Source: Terebella lapidaria (taxonomy: Eukaryota; Annelida; Polychaeta; Terebellida; Terebellidae). Taken from it: a stretch of 64,000 nt of DNA. This document shows positions 19,289 to 30,419 of the stretch, one piece after another. A program made the position numbers and the translations under genes. Each line of letters opens with the position of its first letter. Positions within the stretch are counted from its first letter, which is position 1. Location of the stretch: positions 73,113,499 to 73,177,498 of the forward strand of contig OX424555.1 of assembly GCA_949152475.1 (NCBI GenBank), in the 5' to 3' direction. The notes beneath the pieces were generated by a model. The model worked only from the letters and a program-made list of their open reading frames with translations. It had not been told where the DNA came from and did no database searches.

Positions 19289-19795
19289 GATTGGTATGAC
19301 TACTAGCAAGTCGACTGCGGTTTCATCTTGGGCAACTGATATGTCGGCGGTAATCTCGTGCAGAATCTCCTGCGTATCAGATTCTTGCATGCTATCAGTG
19401 TTGTTTGGTGTGTCTTCGATTCTGTCAGGTACCCCCTCAGAGTAAAGGGTTCTCAGGACTTCAGAGTTCCGTTCAACGGAGTACCATCGAATCTCCCCCA
19501 CATATCGTGCAAGGCCCTCCAGACTCAAACCGCCTCCATACGGATTCTCACCGTTGGGGAAGAACAGGTCTTCCAATCGCTTCGTGAGGGCCAATAGGGA
19601 CGTTTCCACGGTCTCATACACGTCGAGTGGTCCTCCACCCGAATTTTTATCGATCAGTTTGTACGAACTACGTATACGGTGCTTCCAGCCTACCGTTAAT
19701 TTTCTGGTGGTTGAACGTGTTGCGTGGTTATTGGACTTCTGCATATATATTGTGTGCTGATTGTTTCTGTCGCTTTTTGAAATTGTCCAGCACTT
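19289..19795 (-). CDS. HECT-like gene exon 2, 5' part (GGG ... FFPNG region)
   Basis: From an acceptor at 19796 (GCCCTTCAG) the frame reads LTVGWKHRIRSSYKL, then NSGGGPLDVYETVE and DLFFPNGENPYGGG, a pattern found near the N-terminus of many invertebrate and fish HECT relatives; its function is unknown. An acidic stretch follows, and the frame then meets the retroelement, which adds a stop three codons on. With the element removed the frame continues at 14875. The first 15 codons also have an alternative frame (VLDNFKKRQKQSAHN), so the phase from exon 1 is unsettled. Confidence 0.78.
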
Positions 19796-19912
19796 CTGAA
19801 GGGCGATCTGGTTGAATGTATCAATGACATTTCAGGATCAACAACATATGGTAAAGACGCTGAACACTGATTTCACTATGTTCGATCTTAGTCAATATTT
19901 TTCATTACGTAC

Positions 19913-20030
19913 CTGCACCTTCCAATGTTGCCCTGCACCTTTCTCGTAATCGAACTCTGTCGCTCATTGTTATCTCTGTATTATAATAGCTGTCCGGAAT
20001 AAATTTGACTTGAACGATATCTTCGACTCT
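19913..20030 (-). CDS. Possible first visible exon of the HECT-like gene
   Basis: Between an acceptor (TTGTCTGTCAG) and a strong donor (TGCAG|GTACGT) the frame reads VRVEDIVQVKFIPDSYY, then TMSDRVRLRERCRATLE without a stop. Position and strand fit the gene, but the phase into exon 2 does not match cleanly, and I do not recognise the segment. Confidence 0.45.
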
Positions 20031-20754
20031 GACCTGACAGACAAATTCACGAATTCAAAAACATTTCAAATATTTTCCCTTTTAGTGTAGAGTAGAGGGG
20101 GCAAAACGTCCAGGTGGGGTAAAAAGCCCCCCGGTCATATTCACGGAAATTTTACATGCATGAAACTTTTTTCCACACCACTGAGGGGCAAAACGCCCAC
20201 CTGGGCTTTGTCCCACTGAGGCGTTTTGCCTTATTTTCGTTTAATTTTGTTTGTCTTTACTTTCGTTTGACTTCAGGGGCGGATTTCACACAAAAAACAT
20301 TCACGAATAATTTTACAAAGCTACTTTAGACGATTAAGTTAGTAGCGCACCAGCTACCATATTAAATTACGAACTTGTGATCTGCCATACAGATCCAAAA
20401 ATTACTATTCAAGTATCATGTCATCCGTATGCACGGAAGCAGTATCTCTGCTGATGCAATTGTGAATACAAAAATATTCATATTGTAATATGTAAGTTCA
20501 GAATAAACTTAATTAAATCATTCATAGCCATGAAGGAACGAGACAATCACAGATTGCAGACCCTCGCCCCTTCAGATTGAGTTACTAAAATTAAAGCTGA
20601 TCACCCTTACAATCTCGGTCTCGATGATGATGGATATTTTGGTCGTACGACCATGCATTGCCACAGGAAATTACAAAAATCATGGGAGAACCTCGCTTCG
20701 GATCGGAAGCGTTGTTGTTACCTGGTTACACCTCACTGGTAACAACAAGCAAGA

Positions 20755-20845
20755 CCGGCAAGTACACCGACAGGCAAACAGGGAGACAGACGGGCAGGCG
20801 GATAGGGAGACAGACACACCGACAGCCAGACACAGACAGACGTTA
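20755..20845. repeat. GACA-rich simple repeat
   Basis: Imperfect GACAGRCA units over about 90 bp; a similar run closes the related repeat block at 44937-45003. Confidence 0.85.
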
Positions 20846-21070
20846 TTTCGTTTCAAATATCAGATGAGATAGGTCGCCCTATACTTTGATTTGGATTGCT
20901 GGTACAAATAATGGCTGAAACATTGTATAAAATAACTATAGGTAGCAAATAAAAGCAACCAAAATACAATGGAATTTACATCTAAAAGACACCAAGTAAA
21001 ACCTTACAGGTGAACTTATATTTATTATCCATTATTATATATGGAAATAACTCGAATGCCGGTGTAGCGC

Positions 21071-21328
21071 GGAATAGTGCACCCCTAAAAAGGTATCAAA
21101 GGTGCAGAATATGGCAAAGGCGCTGCGATAAAACACATGAATATGATATTTCAAATATATTTGAAAATTTATGCTAAAGTATTTATCTGAACGCCAACCG
21201 GAATAGTGCACCCCTAAAAAGGTATCAGAGGTGCAGAATATGGCAAAGGCGCTGCGATAAAACACATGAACATGATATTTCAAATATATCTGAAAATTTA
21301 TGCTAAAGTATTTATCTGAAAGCCAACC
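21071..21328. repeat. 129-bp tandem pair
   Basis: Two adjacent units, each starting GGAATAGTGCACCCC and ending near CTGAACGCCAACC, offset by exactly 129 bp and only a few bases different. The unit length being a multiple of three explains the 103-codon minus-strand frame across it. Confidence 0.92.
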
Positions 21329-21449
21329 GTCGGCGTTTTGCCTCAACGTGGCGGGCGTTTTACCTCAGCGTTGAGGTAAAACGCCCATCAATTGGCTATA
21401 AAATCTGAATGATCTGTGAGGTGAATGAGGTGGTTTGCCCCCTCTACAT

Positions 21450-21990
21450 TATATGCATTGAATGTATGTAATGTGACTGCGAAATTACGAATTTCATGAA
21501 GAGCTAGCTCTAAAAATTTAGGGCCTCTGGGGTCTTGTTCCCTGAATATATATATTTTTTCACAATGCAAACAATTCGCTGACGAGATTATGAATTTTTT
21601 GATACCTTATTTGTTTCGACTTTTTTTTATCAGATGCGACAGATCCAGGCTATTGAGAATTTCTTTCAATTCCTCCGCCATGCTGTCGCGAGTAAAAGCC
21701 AGTTTCGATTTTGAAGCGATCCAATAATGTATAATGAACATTCACGAAGAGCTCTGTATGGGAAGATTGGATAGCAAGAGATACACACTGAAGCCTGCTC
21801 ACGTGTATTCGAAACAAACATACGGCATGTTGTGAGCAATGTTAGGAGAAATGACACTCACCACCAGTCTTGCAAACTCATATCTCATAGGCCTATTGAT
21901 TATGATCGATATCAGAAGTTTATCTGAAGTTATTAGTGTAGAAATTCTAGTAAGGCTCACATTTGTATAGCTTTGAAAGTGATAATTTGT
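21450..21990. other. Gene-free stretch
   Basis: No supported gene or repeat. Confidence 0.4.
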
Positions 21991-22064
21991 GATATAGATA
22001 CAATAGTTGTCTCCTTTGCAATTTGCTGAAAAATATTGCGCATGCGTAGAAAATACTCAACGAC

Positions 22065-22470
22065 TCATGAACTCCCTTCGTGGGCTCGTAAACTTGCTTC
22101 GTGTCCTCGTGAACTCGCTTCGTGGCCTCGTGAACTCGCTTCGTGAATTCGTGAACTCGCTTCGTGGCCTCGTGAACTCGCTTCGTGAACTCGTGAACTC
22201 GCTTCGGGAACTCGCGAACTCGCTTCGTGGCCTCGTTGGCTCGCTTCGTGGCCTCGTGAACTCGCTCAGTGAACTCTTGAGCTCGCTTCGTAGACTCGTT
22301 TGCCTCGCTTCGTGGGCTCGTTACCTGGCTCCGTGGCCTAGTCATCTCGCTTCGTGGCCTCGTTGATTCGCTTGGTGGCCTCGTAAACTCGCTTCGTGAA
22401 CTCGTAAACTCGCTCCTTCTACTCATGGCGAGTGTACGAGGCGACGAGATGGCCGCCATCGTACACCATA
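22065..22470 (-). repeat. 21-bp minisatellite, right copy (inverted)
   Basis: Reverse-complement counterpart of the array at 12580-12905: GTGAACTCGCTTCGTGG units at 21-bp spacing, then the same leader (GAGATGGCCGCCATCGTAC) at its right end. The unit number differs (about 16 here). Frames of 119-178 codons on both strands follow from the 21-bp period. Confidence 0.92.
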
Positions 22471-22479
22471 ATAATGGGA

Positions 22480-23585
22480 TCAAAACCCGTGTCGCGCTTG
22501 TTCAAACCTCTTGTGAGCACGTAGTGGGCATTCCACGGCGGTTTTATTACGGAACTTTACGTATTATTTAGTATCACGGAGTAGCGAATCTGAGAATTCG
22601 CTAAATGGCATTTAACAAAAACAGAGACTTATAATGACATCACACTCGTCGCACACAAGAACACTATTGTCATAATCATATCAATTAATACATGTCATAT
22701 AATACACTATCAATGATGTATATATATGACATTGTTGTGCTAGAGGATGCCAAAGCCGAGTTGTATATTCCATCCCACTCTCATGTAATTTGTCAGTTGG
22801 GGGTCATATTTGCAATATTCACATGTGTTTCTATACTCCGCATCTAGTCTTCATTATTATTTGTTCATTTCAGTATACAATAGAACTAAATAAAACATCT
22901 AGTTAGGATCTAGCTGTGTTGTCTAGACTTAATGTCATGCTATTTTTAACAATTACAATTCAGTTTGTGTGGACGAATATGGACACGGTGTAAGAAAAAT
23001 AGGTTTTCCTTGCTATTGTAGTATTGATATGAAGTACCCAACTTGTATACGAACTCGATCAATGTAAATTTGAGTGCCCAGAATTCTCTATATTTTTTGG
23101 GAAGTTGCATTGACTCATAGCGTTAGAAGAACATTGCCTGACAGAGCGGACATTATCCGTCATCACGAGGTCATGGAATTACAGTGCACTGTGAATCCGC
23201 ATGATTCCATTTAATTTTCATATCAATTTGTATGACATGATGTAGCAATCGTTGTTTTCATATTTGTTCAAATTTATTTATTAGGGAGTATTAGTAAATA
23301 ATACGCCAACATCAAAGAAGTGATACGACTGTGATTATGATTATATAAGTTACGAGTGCATATACATCGGGTTTGTTGCATATACATTGGGTATCATAAA
23401 GTTTTCATGTTATCTTTCAATATAATAGGCCCATATGTTGCAGAACGTTTTGGGCGGACCCTCACCTAAGTGCCCCTTGTGAGAAAACGTCTGGCTCTCC
23501 TGACAAACGATCATGGTTATTCGATCAAGATGTTCGTTGGCAACATTATGTTGACTATGGTTAGCAGCCATTCACCTCTTTGGCT
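22480..23585. other. Gene-free stretch
   Basis: No gene or repeat family recognised. Confidence 0.45.
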
Positions 23586-23587
23586 TG

Positions 23588-23790
23588 GTTTTGCAAACTT
23601 AGCCTAAGTCGGCCTCAATTGTCCAAAACTAGCCGACGTCGCCTGAGGTGGGCAAAGTTCGCCTACGTCGGCCTAACTTTGGCAAGATTAGTCGGCCTGA
23701 TTTGGGCAGTGTTAGCCTATATCGGCCTAAGCTGTGCAGTGTTAGCCTGTGGTCGCCCAATTGTGCAGAGTTAGCCTTAGTTAGAGTCGC
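23588..23790. repeat. Degenerate ~30-bp tandem repeat (GTTAGCCTAYRTCGGCCTAA)
   Basis: About seven loose copies of GTTAGCCTACGTCGGCC followed by a TTGGGCAG-like tail. Spacing varies from 24 to 31 bp. Frames of 60-70 codons on both strands are by-products. Confidence 0.8.
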
Positions 23791-23869
23791 TTCAAGATGT
23801 GAAAGGTCATCCCACACCGAATGTTGGCCAACTTGGCCTGCATTGTATAAGGTCTCATGAGTTAGGGAA

Positions 23870-24840
23870 ATTCACCTTCTCTAGACATATATACATATCA
23901 ACAAGATCGCGATGACGCCCAACGAAGAATGCCTCGGAGCATTTGATCATAATATCCTTGTGACAGATTTCTACATTTTTCAAGCGACTATGCGAACGGG
24001 CGACAACCGATATCTTTCACAAACCTTCATCCAAGTCTTAAAACTTTGAACCCAGACAACGTCACTTTATATACTAAAGCTCAGAACCAGTTTTTCTATC
24101 GACTCCCCTTTCTGAATAAGATCGCTTGTATTTGGAATGACCTTCGTATAAGAAGAATCATACTCATCGAAATGAAGTGAAACGAAAAATTAAATTGGAC
24201 ACTCTAAATGAGTATAACAGTTCGATGACGTGTTCAAATCACAGATGTAAAGATTGCTGTCGAGGCCATACCGCATATCTGTCATGCCGATGGAAACACA
24301 TGGACACAGGCGAATTATGAACGTGATATATATATACATGTATTTGACATAATGTGCAAGTCTCAATGTGCTTTCTCAGGAAATAGAACCACGATCATGC
24401 CTCTCGGGTCCATGGCTGGCGTCCGCGTCTCCTGAGGTGTCACTGGGGTCCGTTGGGTCGATCACGAAGCACGCTTGGTAACTAGCAAACTTCTATGGAG
24501 CGTTTTTAGGGTCAATATTCATTGACATGCATTGTAGATTTTCTTGTTGTGAATGATAGTTTCAACCGCGAAATTCTTCATTCCACATTATTTTTTCTAA
24601 ACTTTCTGTGTCGGATTTACATATATTCTTACTGCATAGTTATAACCTCCATATCCTTGCTGCTTACTTCCAAGTTCTTACTGGTACTGCCTCAATGCTT
24701 AATTCATCATGTCAAATTCTAACACCTTTGTCCATGTAAAATATGAAAAACAAATCACATCTGGCACGATGCATATGGAACTTAGCACATTGCATTTAGA
24801 ATATAGCATATCGCATGATGAACAACGCACAACGAATGAA
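23870..24840. other. Gene-free stretch
   Basis: Nothing recognisable. A 66-codon hydrophobic frame at 24522-24722 has no context. Confidence 0.4.
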
Positions 24841-24864
24841 GCACTCGGCGGTTAGCGCCGCCTG

Positions 24865-24925
24865 TCGTCATAATGATGCAGTAGTAATTGTTGTGGACAA
24901 AATTACTACTGCAACATTATGACGA
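24865..24925. repeat. Hairpin with ~25-bp arms
   Basis: The left arm ending CAGTAGTAATT pairs with AATTACTACTG on the right across GTTGTGGACAA; pairing continues outward with ATAATG against CATTATGACGA. It could be a short palindromic element or an RNA hairpin; no evidence separates these. Confidence 0.75.
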
Positions 24926-25639
24926 GAGGAGGCACTGGCCGCGCGTAGCCACATGATGTATGAGAAACTAAGAACTCCTTTCATTGGACACGTGAATTTT
25001 TGGCGCGACTAACAGGTGCCACACTCATGCAGCTGAGCACAGGCCCCGAATGAATTCCCACACCCTGCCCTGTAAATAAAAGGATAGTGGGAGATGATTA
25101 ATATGAGCCTATTATTAAGATTTCTATGCTCATTAAAATCAAATTTCGATGTGACGTCATGAATACTCATTATAGTATAATACACTGTTGCTAATTAGGT
25201 GCAGATATTATCATGACATAGGCTTGAAATTAACACACAAAAATGGTCATAACTTGAGCCAGACAGTGATAATTGAGATATGAAAAAAAATTCTCAGGAA
25301 AAATTTCAAGTCTAAATATTATGATCTCTCCGATCACAATTTCTTCATGCCGTTAATTTGGCACGAGTCAAACTCGTGACAGTACAGTAGATACACTAGT
25401 ACTACGCTACGGTAGTTGTATTGGATTTAACTTATAGATCGTAAATAAATTGTTACACTGATCTTCAAACCTATTGTCAAAACATGTTCGTAAATGTTGC
25501 CAAAGACATATTTCCTGTGTGGAATATAATACGAAATCAAGTTACATCTTGAAAGGTTTCTTCCGTTAATGACATATATTCACAAACCGTCAGTTCAAAG
25601 GCAACAAAACTTACACACATCACAAAAATTAGGGAGAAT

Positions 25640-26700
25640 CTTATGCATTTTGAGGAAAATTGTCGATAGTTTTTGAGAAAATGGCAGCCAAAGACAAAAG
25701 TCATCATTTCATGTGACAAAATAAGGTTTTGACCAAAGGTCAAATTCAAGGTCATCATTCAAACCGCAATATATGATTTCCCATTTGAATGTACCAATAC
25801 TTAGGCTCTATCTTGAAAAGTTCTAGGAGTTTACCCCCGCAAAGCTAACATTATGAAAGAAAAATTGGGTGAAATTTTCCCAAAAATTTTTCAATGGCCA
25901 AAAAAAATTTTTTTTTTGCTGGAAATGGCTTAGAACAAATAGTGGCTCGATATGGGACAATAACAATTTTTTTCGCTGACATGTCAAAAAATCAAAATGG
26001 CTGTCACACGCAGATCGGCGATGCAAGGGCAATTAAACTTGCCATTGATGTACATGAGGGAGATGTCTTGAAACAAAAATCTCAAACTGATCAGACAGTT
26101 TTCGAGAAAAAGGCCATCAAAGTCCAAAATTAGCCACTTTTCATAAAAAATGGCCGCCAAATCGGCAAAAACGATTCAATAAAAAAGACGGAAAAAGAAA
26201 AGAACGTCTCAGGGTATTAGCCAAAGAAATGTTTTAGTAAATTTTCAGGAATGTTTTAGTAAATTCAGCCAAAGACAAACGACGGACGGACGTACCAATT
26301 TTTAGGTTACCGGACCTATGGTCCGATAACCTATTGGCATGGCGTTGCGTCCGTCGGCGGCGGCAGGCCGTCCGTCCACATTTTTATCTTTAAAGTTTAC
26401 GATCGAATCTTTCTGAAATTTTGCACAAAAATACCTAAAAATATTTCAAGACGGGGTTATTTTTTTGTTTTTTGATTTTCGCATTTTTTTTCAAAATGAC
26501 GGCCATTTTCGACGAAAAACAGCCAATTTCTGACTTTGGCGGCCATTTTCTCAAAAACTGTTCAGACAGTTTTGAGATTTTTATTTCCAAAAGATTGCTC
26601 TCACATACCTCTGTGATGTGTATAACTTTCGTTGCCCCTGAATCGCCCGTCTGCGTGTAGCGGCCATTTTCATTTTCTCGACGGGTCCCAAATGGGACTT
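25640..26700. repeat. Inverted pair of a CTCAAAAC...AAAATGGC repeat
   Basis: The block around 25980-26180 (CGCAGATCGGCGATGCAAG, AAAAATCTCAAACTGATC, AAAATGGCCGCCAA) recurs as a reverse complement at 26480-26680. A further relative lies near 25670. The copies surround the left end of the TIR element at 26305. Short frames in both arms mirror each other and are not called as genes. Confidence 0.7.
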
Positions 26701-27947
26701 TCACATGTTAAATTCTCCTATGCTTTATAATAGGACACATCATGCCTAAAATCTCACTTAATATTGAGATTAGAGACTACGAGTTAATTGTGGACATATA
26801 GGAAATGATATATGCTGAATATTCTCGTGACCTTGAATTTGACTTTTGACCTCATTTTCAAGGTCACAGGACAAAATGGCTAATATCTCGCTTATTATCG
26901 ACTTTACAACTTAGGAATCAATTGTGAACATATAGGAAATGATATATGCTGAATATTCTCGTGACCTTGAATTTGACCTCATTTCCAAGGTCACAGGACA
27001 AAATGGCTAATATCTCGCTTATTATCGACTTTACAGCTTAGGAATCACTTGCGAACATATAGGAAATTATATATGCTGAATATTCTCGTGACTTTGAATT
27101 TGACCTTTGACCTCATTTTCAAGTTCACAGGACAAAATGGCCAATATCTTGCTTATTAACGACTTTACAGGTTAGGAATCAATTGTGAACATATAGGAAG
27201 TGATATATTCTGAATATTCTCATGACCTTGAATTTGACCTTTGACCTAAATTTCAAGGTCAGTCATTTTATTTTCAAGGTCAGAATACAAAATCTCGCTT
27301 ATTATCGAATTTACAGCTTAGAAGTCCATAGTGAACATGTAGGAAATGATGTATGTTGAATATTTTGGTGATCTAGAATTTGACCTTTGATCCCATTTTC
27401 AAGGTCAGAGAACAAAATGGCTAATATGTCGCTTATTATCAACTTTACAGCTTAGGAATCAATTTCGAATATAGAGGAAATGGTACATGCTGAATATTTT
27501 CATGACCTTGAACTTTGACCTCATTTTCAAGGTCACATCACAGAATGGCTAGTAACTCACTTATCATCGACTTTACAGCTTAGGAATATATTGTGAACAT
27601 TTAGAATTGATATATTTGTTGAAAATGTCATGGCCTTGAATCAATCAGTGACTTCATTTTCAAGGTCATTGGACAAAAGGCTAATATCTAAAATGTATAT
27701 TGTCCGGTAACCTTTCTAAGCCCTTGGGCTAATTTTTTAGGTTAGAGGGCTTTCACCATGTTAAATTTCCTCTCCCGTGTGAGCCCCGTATCTCCAAATT
27801 ATTCCCCTATATACACGTCTGCTCATGAATAGTGGGTTTAGGGCTATTTTCAGCTTTTTCAAGCCCCTAAACCCCGGAAGTTTTCCCGGACGGACGACGG
27901 ACGAAAAACCACGCCAATAGCTTATCGGGCCATGGGACGGTAATATC
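26305..27947. mobile_element. TIR element enclosing a tandem array
   Basis: The left end (GGTTACCGGACC ... CGATAACCTATTGGC ... CGTCCGTC) matches the reverse complement of the right end (GACGGACG ... GCCAATAGCTTATCG ... GGACGGTAATATC) over about 50 bp with substitutions. Both ends are internally palindromic (CGGACCTATGGTCCG). The interior is mostly the roughly 125-bp array. No transposase frame is seen, so it is probably non-autonomous. Confidence 0.65.
26750..27700. repeat. Tandem array, unit about 120-130 bp (TGACCTTGAATTTGACCT)
   Basis: About seven imperfect units, each with ATATAGGAAATGATATATG, TGACCTTGAATTTGACC, ATTTTCAAGGTCA, AAATGGCTAATATC and TCGCTTATTATCGAC in that order. The TGACCTTG/CAAGGTCA words make each unit partly self-complementary. 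A related fragment in the other orientation lies at 38380-38600. Confidence 0.9.
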
Positions 27948-28009
27948 AACGTCATAAATGCGTAGTTCGATCAACGTGTGTGGTTGTGGACATATGTTTC
28001 GTGTTATTT

Positions 28010-28118
28010 GTGCACGTTATGATATGTACGTATGATATGACTATGTTTTCTAGTAAGATTGGACGCGTAGTCGCTTTAGGTGTGTGATGCTGGGATATTA
28101 CCGCTCGAGATAGGACAA
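28010..28118. repeat. Flank duplicated at 32350-32446
   Basis: GGACGCGTAGTC and GATGCTGGGATATTACCG with CTCGAGAT occur here and again near 32391-32440 in the same order and strand. Here the copy runs directly into the 364-bp repeats; at 32446 it does not, so the second copy may show the unfilled state. Confidence 0.75.
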
Positions 28119-28119
28119 T

Positions 28120-28838
28120 GAGCCGGTGTCACTGCTGGTGGACGTTAAGTCTGTCCTCGAGGATACCATCAACTCAGTAGCCTTTTGGCTTGTGATTAGG
28201 TACTTATGTACTTGTCATATATCTATTCCATGGGTTTTTTTTCGGATTTCTAAATTATTTTCATAGGTTGTTGGGTAGTTGTATACTAATTCCATCAGGT
28301 GTACAGTAGAAACAACTACACTTGCCACACTGTCTGCCCCTAATGACGCCAGTGTGTCTTTTGATAAAGTATTTGGTCGGGCTTTGTTTCTATTGCAAAA
28401 TATTGTGTTTTACGTTTGTTATTGGAATCATCAAAATTTGGCTGTATTGGTGGTAATAGATTGATTCTTGCATTCATACCACTGAGCCGGTGTCACTGCT
28501 GGTGGACGTTAAGTCTGTCCCCGAGGATACCATCAACTCAGTAGCCTTTTGGCTTGTGATTAGGTACTTATGTACTTGTCATATATCTATTCCATGGGTT
28601 TTTTTCGGATTTCGAAATTATTTTCATAGGTTGTTGGGCAGTTGTATACTAATTCCATCAGGTGTACAGTAGAAACAACCACACTTACCACACTGTCTGC
28701 CCCTGATGACGCCAGTGTGTCTTTTGATAAAGTATTTGGTCGGGCTTTGTTTCTATTGCAAAATATTGTGGTTTTACGTTTGTTATTGGAATCATCAAAA
28801 TTTGGCTGTATTGGTGGTAATAGATTGATTCTTGCATT
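28120..28838 (+). repeat. Two tandem copies of the 364-bp repeat
   Basis: GAGCCGGTGTCACTGCTGG begins at 28120 and again at 28484, an exact 364-bp offset, matching the period of the array at 39157-40479 (which is inverted relative to this). Units contain the hairpin CACACTGTCTG ... CAGTGTGT. They sit just upstream of the Penelope-like RT and probably form its terminal repeat region. Confidence 0.92.
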
Positions 28839-29093
28839 ACTATCAACTCTGTTTCAATTTTTTCCCCGATTTTCTAAAAGATTTGGCACACACAATTTTT
28901 TGCGGCATTTTCCTGAATATATATTCATAAAATTAATTAGCTTGTTGAATATATATTGAAGAACAAAAGAGTGCATAGACCAAACAGGTAAAAGCCGTAA
29001 CATGCGCAATAACAACACAACCATATTAGCTATACACAATGTACATGTGCAATTGTGCATTCATAGGAGTAACATGAATATTAATAAATATTT

Positions 29094-30043
29094 GGAATAT
29101 TAAAAAACTCCAAATCTTTTTCGGAATATCTACATGCTCACACACTTTCAAAAGTAACGTCTATTAAAACATTTGATTTCTCCACTTTGTACACACAACT
29201 ATACCTCATTCTGAACTGAAGTCTCAGCTTAAAAAACTAATCAATAATTCATTTTTCTCTAAAAAGGGACAACGTCGGTACCACTATATTGTAGTTGAAT
29301 ATGATACCGCTTATTTTGTTAAAGGCGACTCTGATGCCCCATACAAATATACTGAAATAGATGTGGTAAATATGGTTAATTTTCTGATTGATAATACTTT
29401 TGTGGAATTTGGTGGTCGAATATTTCAACAAACTATTGGTATTCCCATGGGTACAAACTGTGCATCATTATTGGCAGACCTATTTTTATACTCATATGAA
29501 TCAGATTTTATCCAACATTTACAACGAGGAGGTTCTAAGAAACTAACATGTAATTTTAATTTCACTTTCCGATACATAGATGATGTATTGTCGCTAAATA
29601 ATCCCAAGTTTGGTGATTATTTGGATGTCATATATCCTAAGGAACTTGATATTAAAGATAATACAGACTCCGCTAATTTTTCCAACTATCTAGACCTGAG
29701 GTTGGAGATTGATAATGATTCTAACCTGTCAACAGGATTATATGACAAACGTGATGATTTCAACTTTTCCATAGTCAAGTTCCCTTTTCTAAGCAGCAAC
29801 ATTCCTATGTCACCGGCATATGGTGTGTTTGTTTCTCAGCTTATACGCTATTCCAGAGCTAGTTGCAAATATGAGGGATTTGTCTATCGAAGTGCCCAGC
29901 TAGTCTCTAAACTCCTGCGACAAGGATATGTTTTACCAAGACTTATAGCTGCGTTTAAGAAATTCTATGGACGTCATCATGATCTGGTTGATAAATACAG
30001 CAAATCCATGTCTACCATGCAACTAGATCTATTTTCATGTTAA
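29094..30043 (+). pseudogene. Penelope-like reverse transcriptase, 5'-truncated
   Basis: Reverse transcriptase with motif A in SIKTFDFSTLYT, motif B in QQTIGIPMGTNCASLLADLF, motif C in FRYIDDVLSL, and downstream SNYLDLRLEID, FSIVKFPFLSSNIP and KFYGRHHDL. The catalytic Asp of FDF and the Asp pair are present. A CA duplication near 29190 (TACACACAACT) shifts the frame between motif A and the rest, so only 29190-30043 is one continuous frame. No N-terminal region is readable upstream of about 29090, and no GIY-YIG endonuclease motif is seen downstream. Together with the tandem 364-bp repeats on both sides this fits a Penelope-like element; the subfamily is not assigned. The translation opening at 29363 is internal. 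Confidence 0.85.
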
Positions 30044-30278
30044 TTTTGGGGAATTCATGACGGGTGCCACTAGTGGGGCAGGAAATGCTCACTCTTTCCG
30101 GAACACCTGATTTCACCTCCTAATGGCCATTTTTGGGGTTCATGAGTTTCCCTGTCATTTTTAGTTTCTCTCACTTCGTATGCCTGATATGACTTTCTGT
30201 CCCCGGACTATGAGATTGGATAACGGACCCTGTTTTGTTTGCTCGGAATACTTAATACTGGGTATTGATTCCACGTCT
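30044..30278 (+). other. 3' tail of the Penelope-like element
   Basis: Non-coding DNA after the RT stop, with ACGGGTGCCACTAGTGGGGC and GAAATGCTCACTCTTTCCGG. From memory, a tail of this type follows such RT genes in other invertebrates; that is recall, not a search. Confidence 0.5.
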
Positions 30279-30419
30279 ATGACACACACTGTCTGCCCCT
30301 GATGACGCCAGTGTGTCTTTGGATTATGACACACACTGTCTGCGCCTGATGACGCCAGTGTGTCTTTGGATAATGACACACACTGCCTGCCCCTGATGAC
30401 GCAAGTGTGTCTTTGGATA
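30279..30419 (+). repeat. Triple 47-bp repeat of the CACACTG hairpin
   Basis: ATGACACACACTG starts at 30279, 30326 and 30373, an exact 47-bp period. Each unit carries the stem ACACACTG / CAGTGTGT around CTGCCCCTGATGACGC, the same hairpin found once per 364-bp unit. It is a local expansion of just that hairpin. Confidence 0.92.

Larger units (their letters stand above)
12970..20030 (-). pseudogene. HECT-domain E3 ligase-like gene (G2E3-type), split by Ngaro element
   Basis: Minus-strand gene in at least eight exons, followed from 20030 down to 12970. Exon pieces translate to a segment with GGGP and FFPNG motifs, as in invertebrate and fish HECT relatives, then a HECT N-lobe: VNITREDVLEGGIRAF, FVRFSGEDAIDTGGPSREF, AAGMMVAYSIVHGGSSP and FEKGLETLGVL. 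HECT ligases pass ubiquitin through a C-lobe cysteine; that C-lobe is not visible here. Most junctions have GT/AG sites with matching phase, so this was a real spliced gene. It now looks inactive: a 4.4-kb retroelement sits in one exon, a GT dinucleotide near 14473 shifts the frame, the phase at 13542/13421 does not match, and the last exon has a stop near 13075. Some of these could be assembly errors. The family call is firm; the dead status is likely but not proven. Confidence 0.85.
20093..21446. mobile_element. TIR element with GAGGGGGCAAA ends
   Basis: GTAGAGGGGGCAAAAC at the left is mirrored by GGTTTGCCCCCTCTAC at the right, about 1.35 kb apart, with GGGGCAAAACGCC-like words repeated inside both ends (20105-20235 and 21330-21385). 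TA at each side could be the target duplication, as in mariner-type elements. No transposase is readable. It holds nested material: a fragment at 20520-20580 related to 43590-43650, a GACA-rich run and a 129-bp tandem pair. Confidence 0.65.

Noticed and set aside
21947..22483. 178-residue repetitive protein on minus
   Set aside because: Same 21-bp minisatellite effect as at 12.6 kb.
30282..30419. Hammerhead ribozyme in the 364-bp repeat (CTGATGA is present, and some Penelope-like elements carry hammerheads)
   Set aside because: No GAAA follows at a stem-II distance and the stems do not fold around the core in any of the three circular orders I tried.
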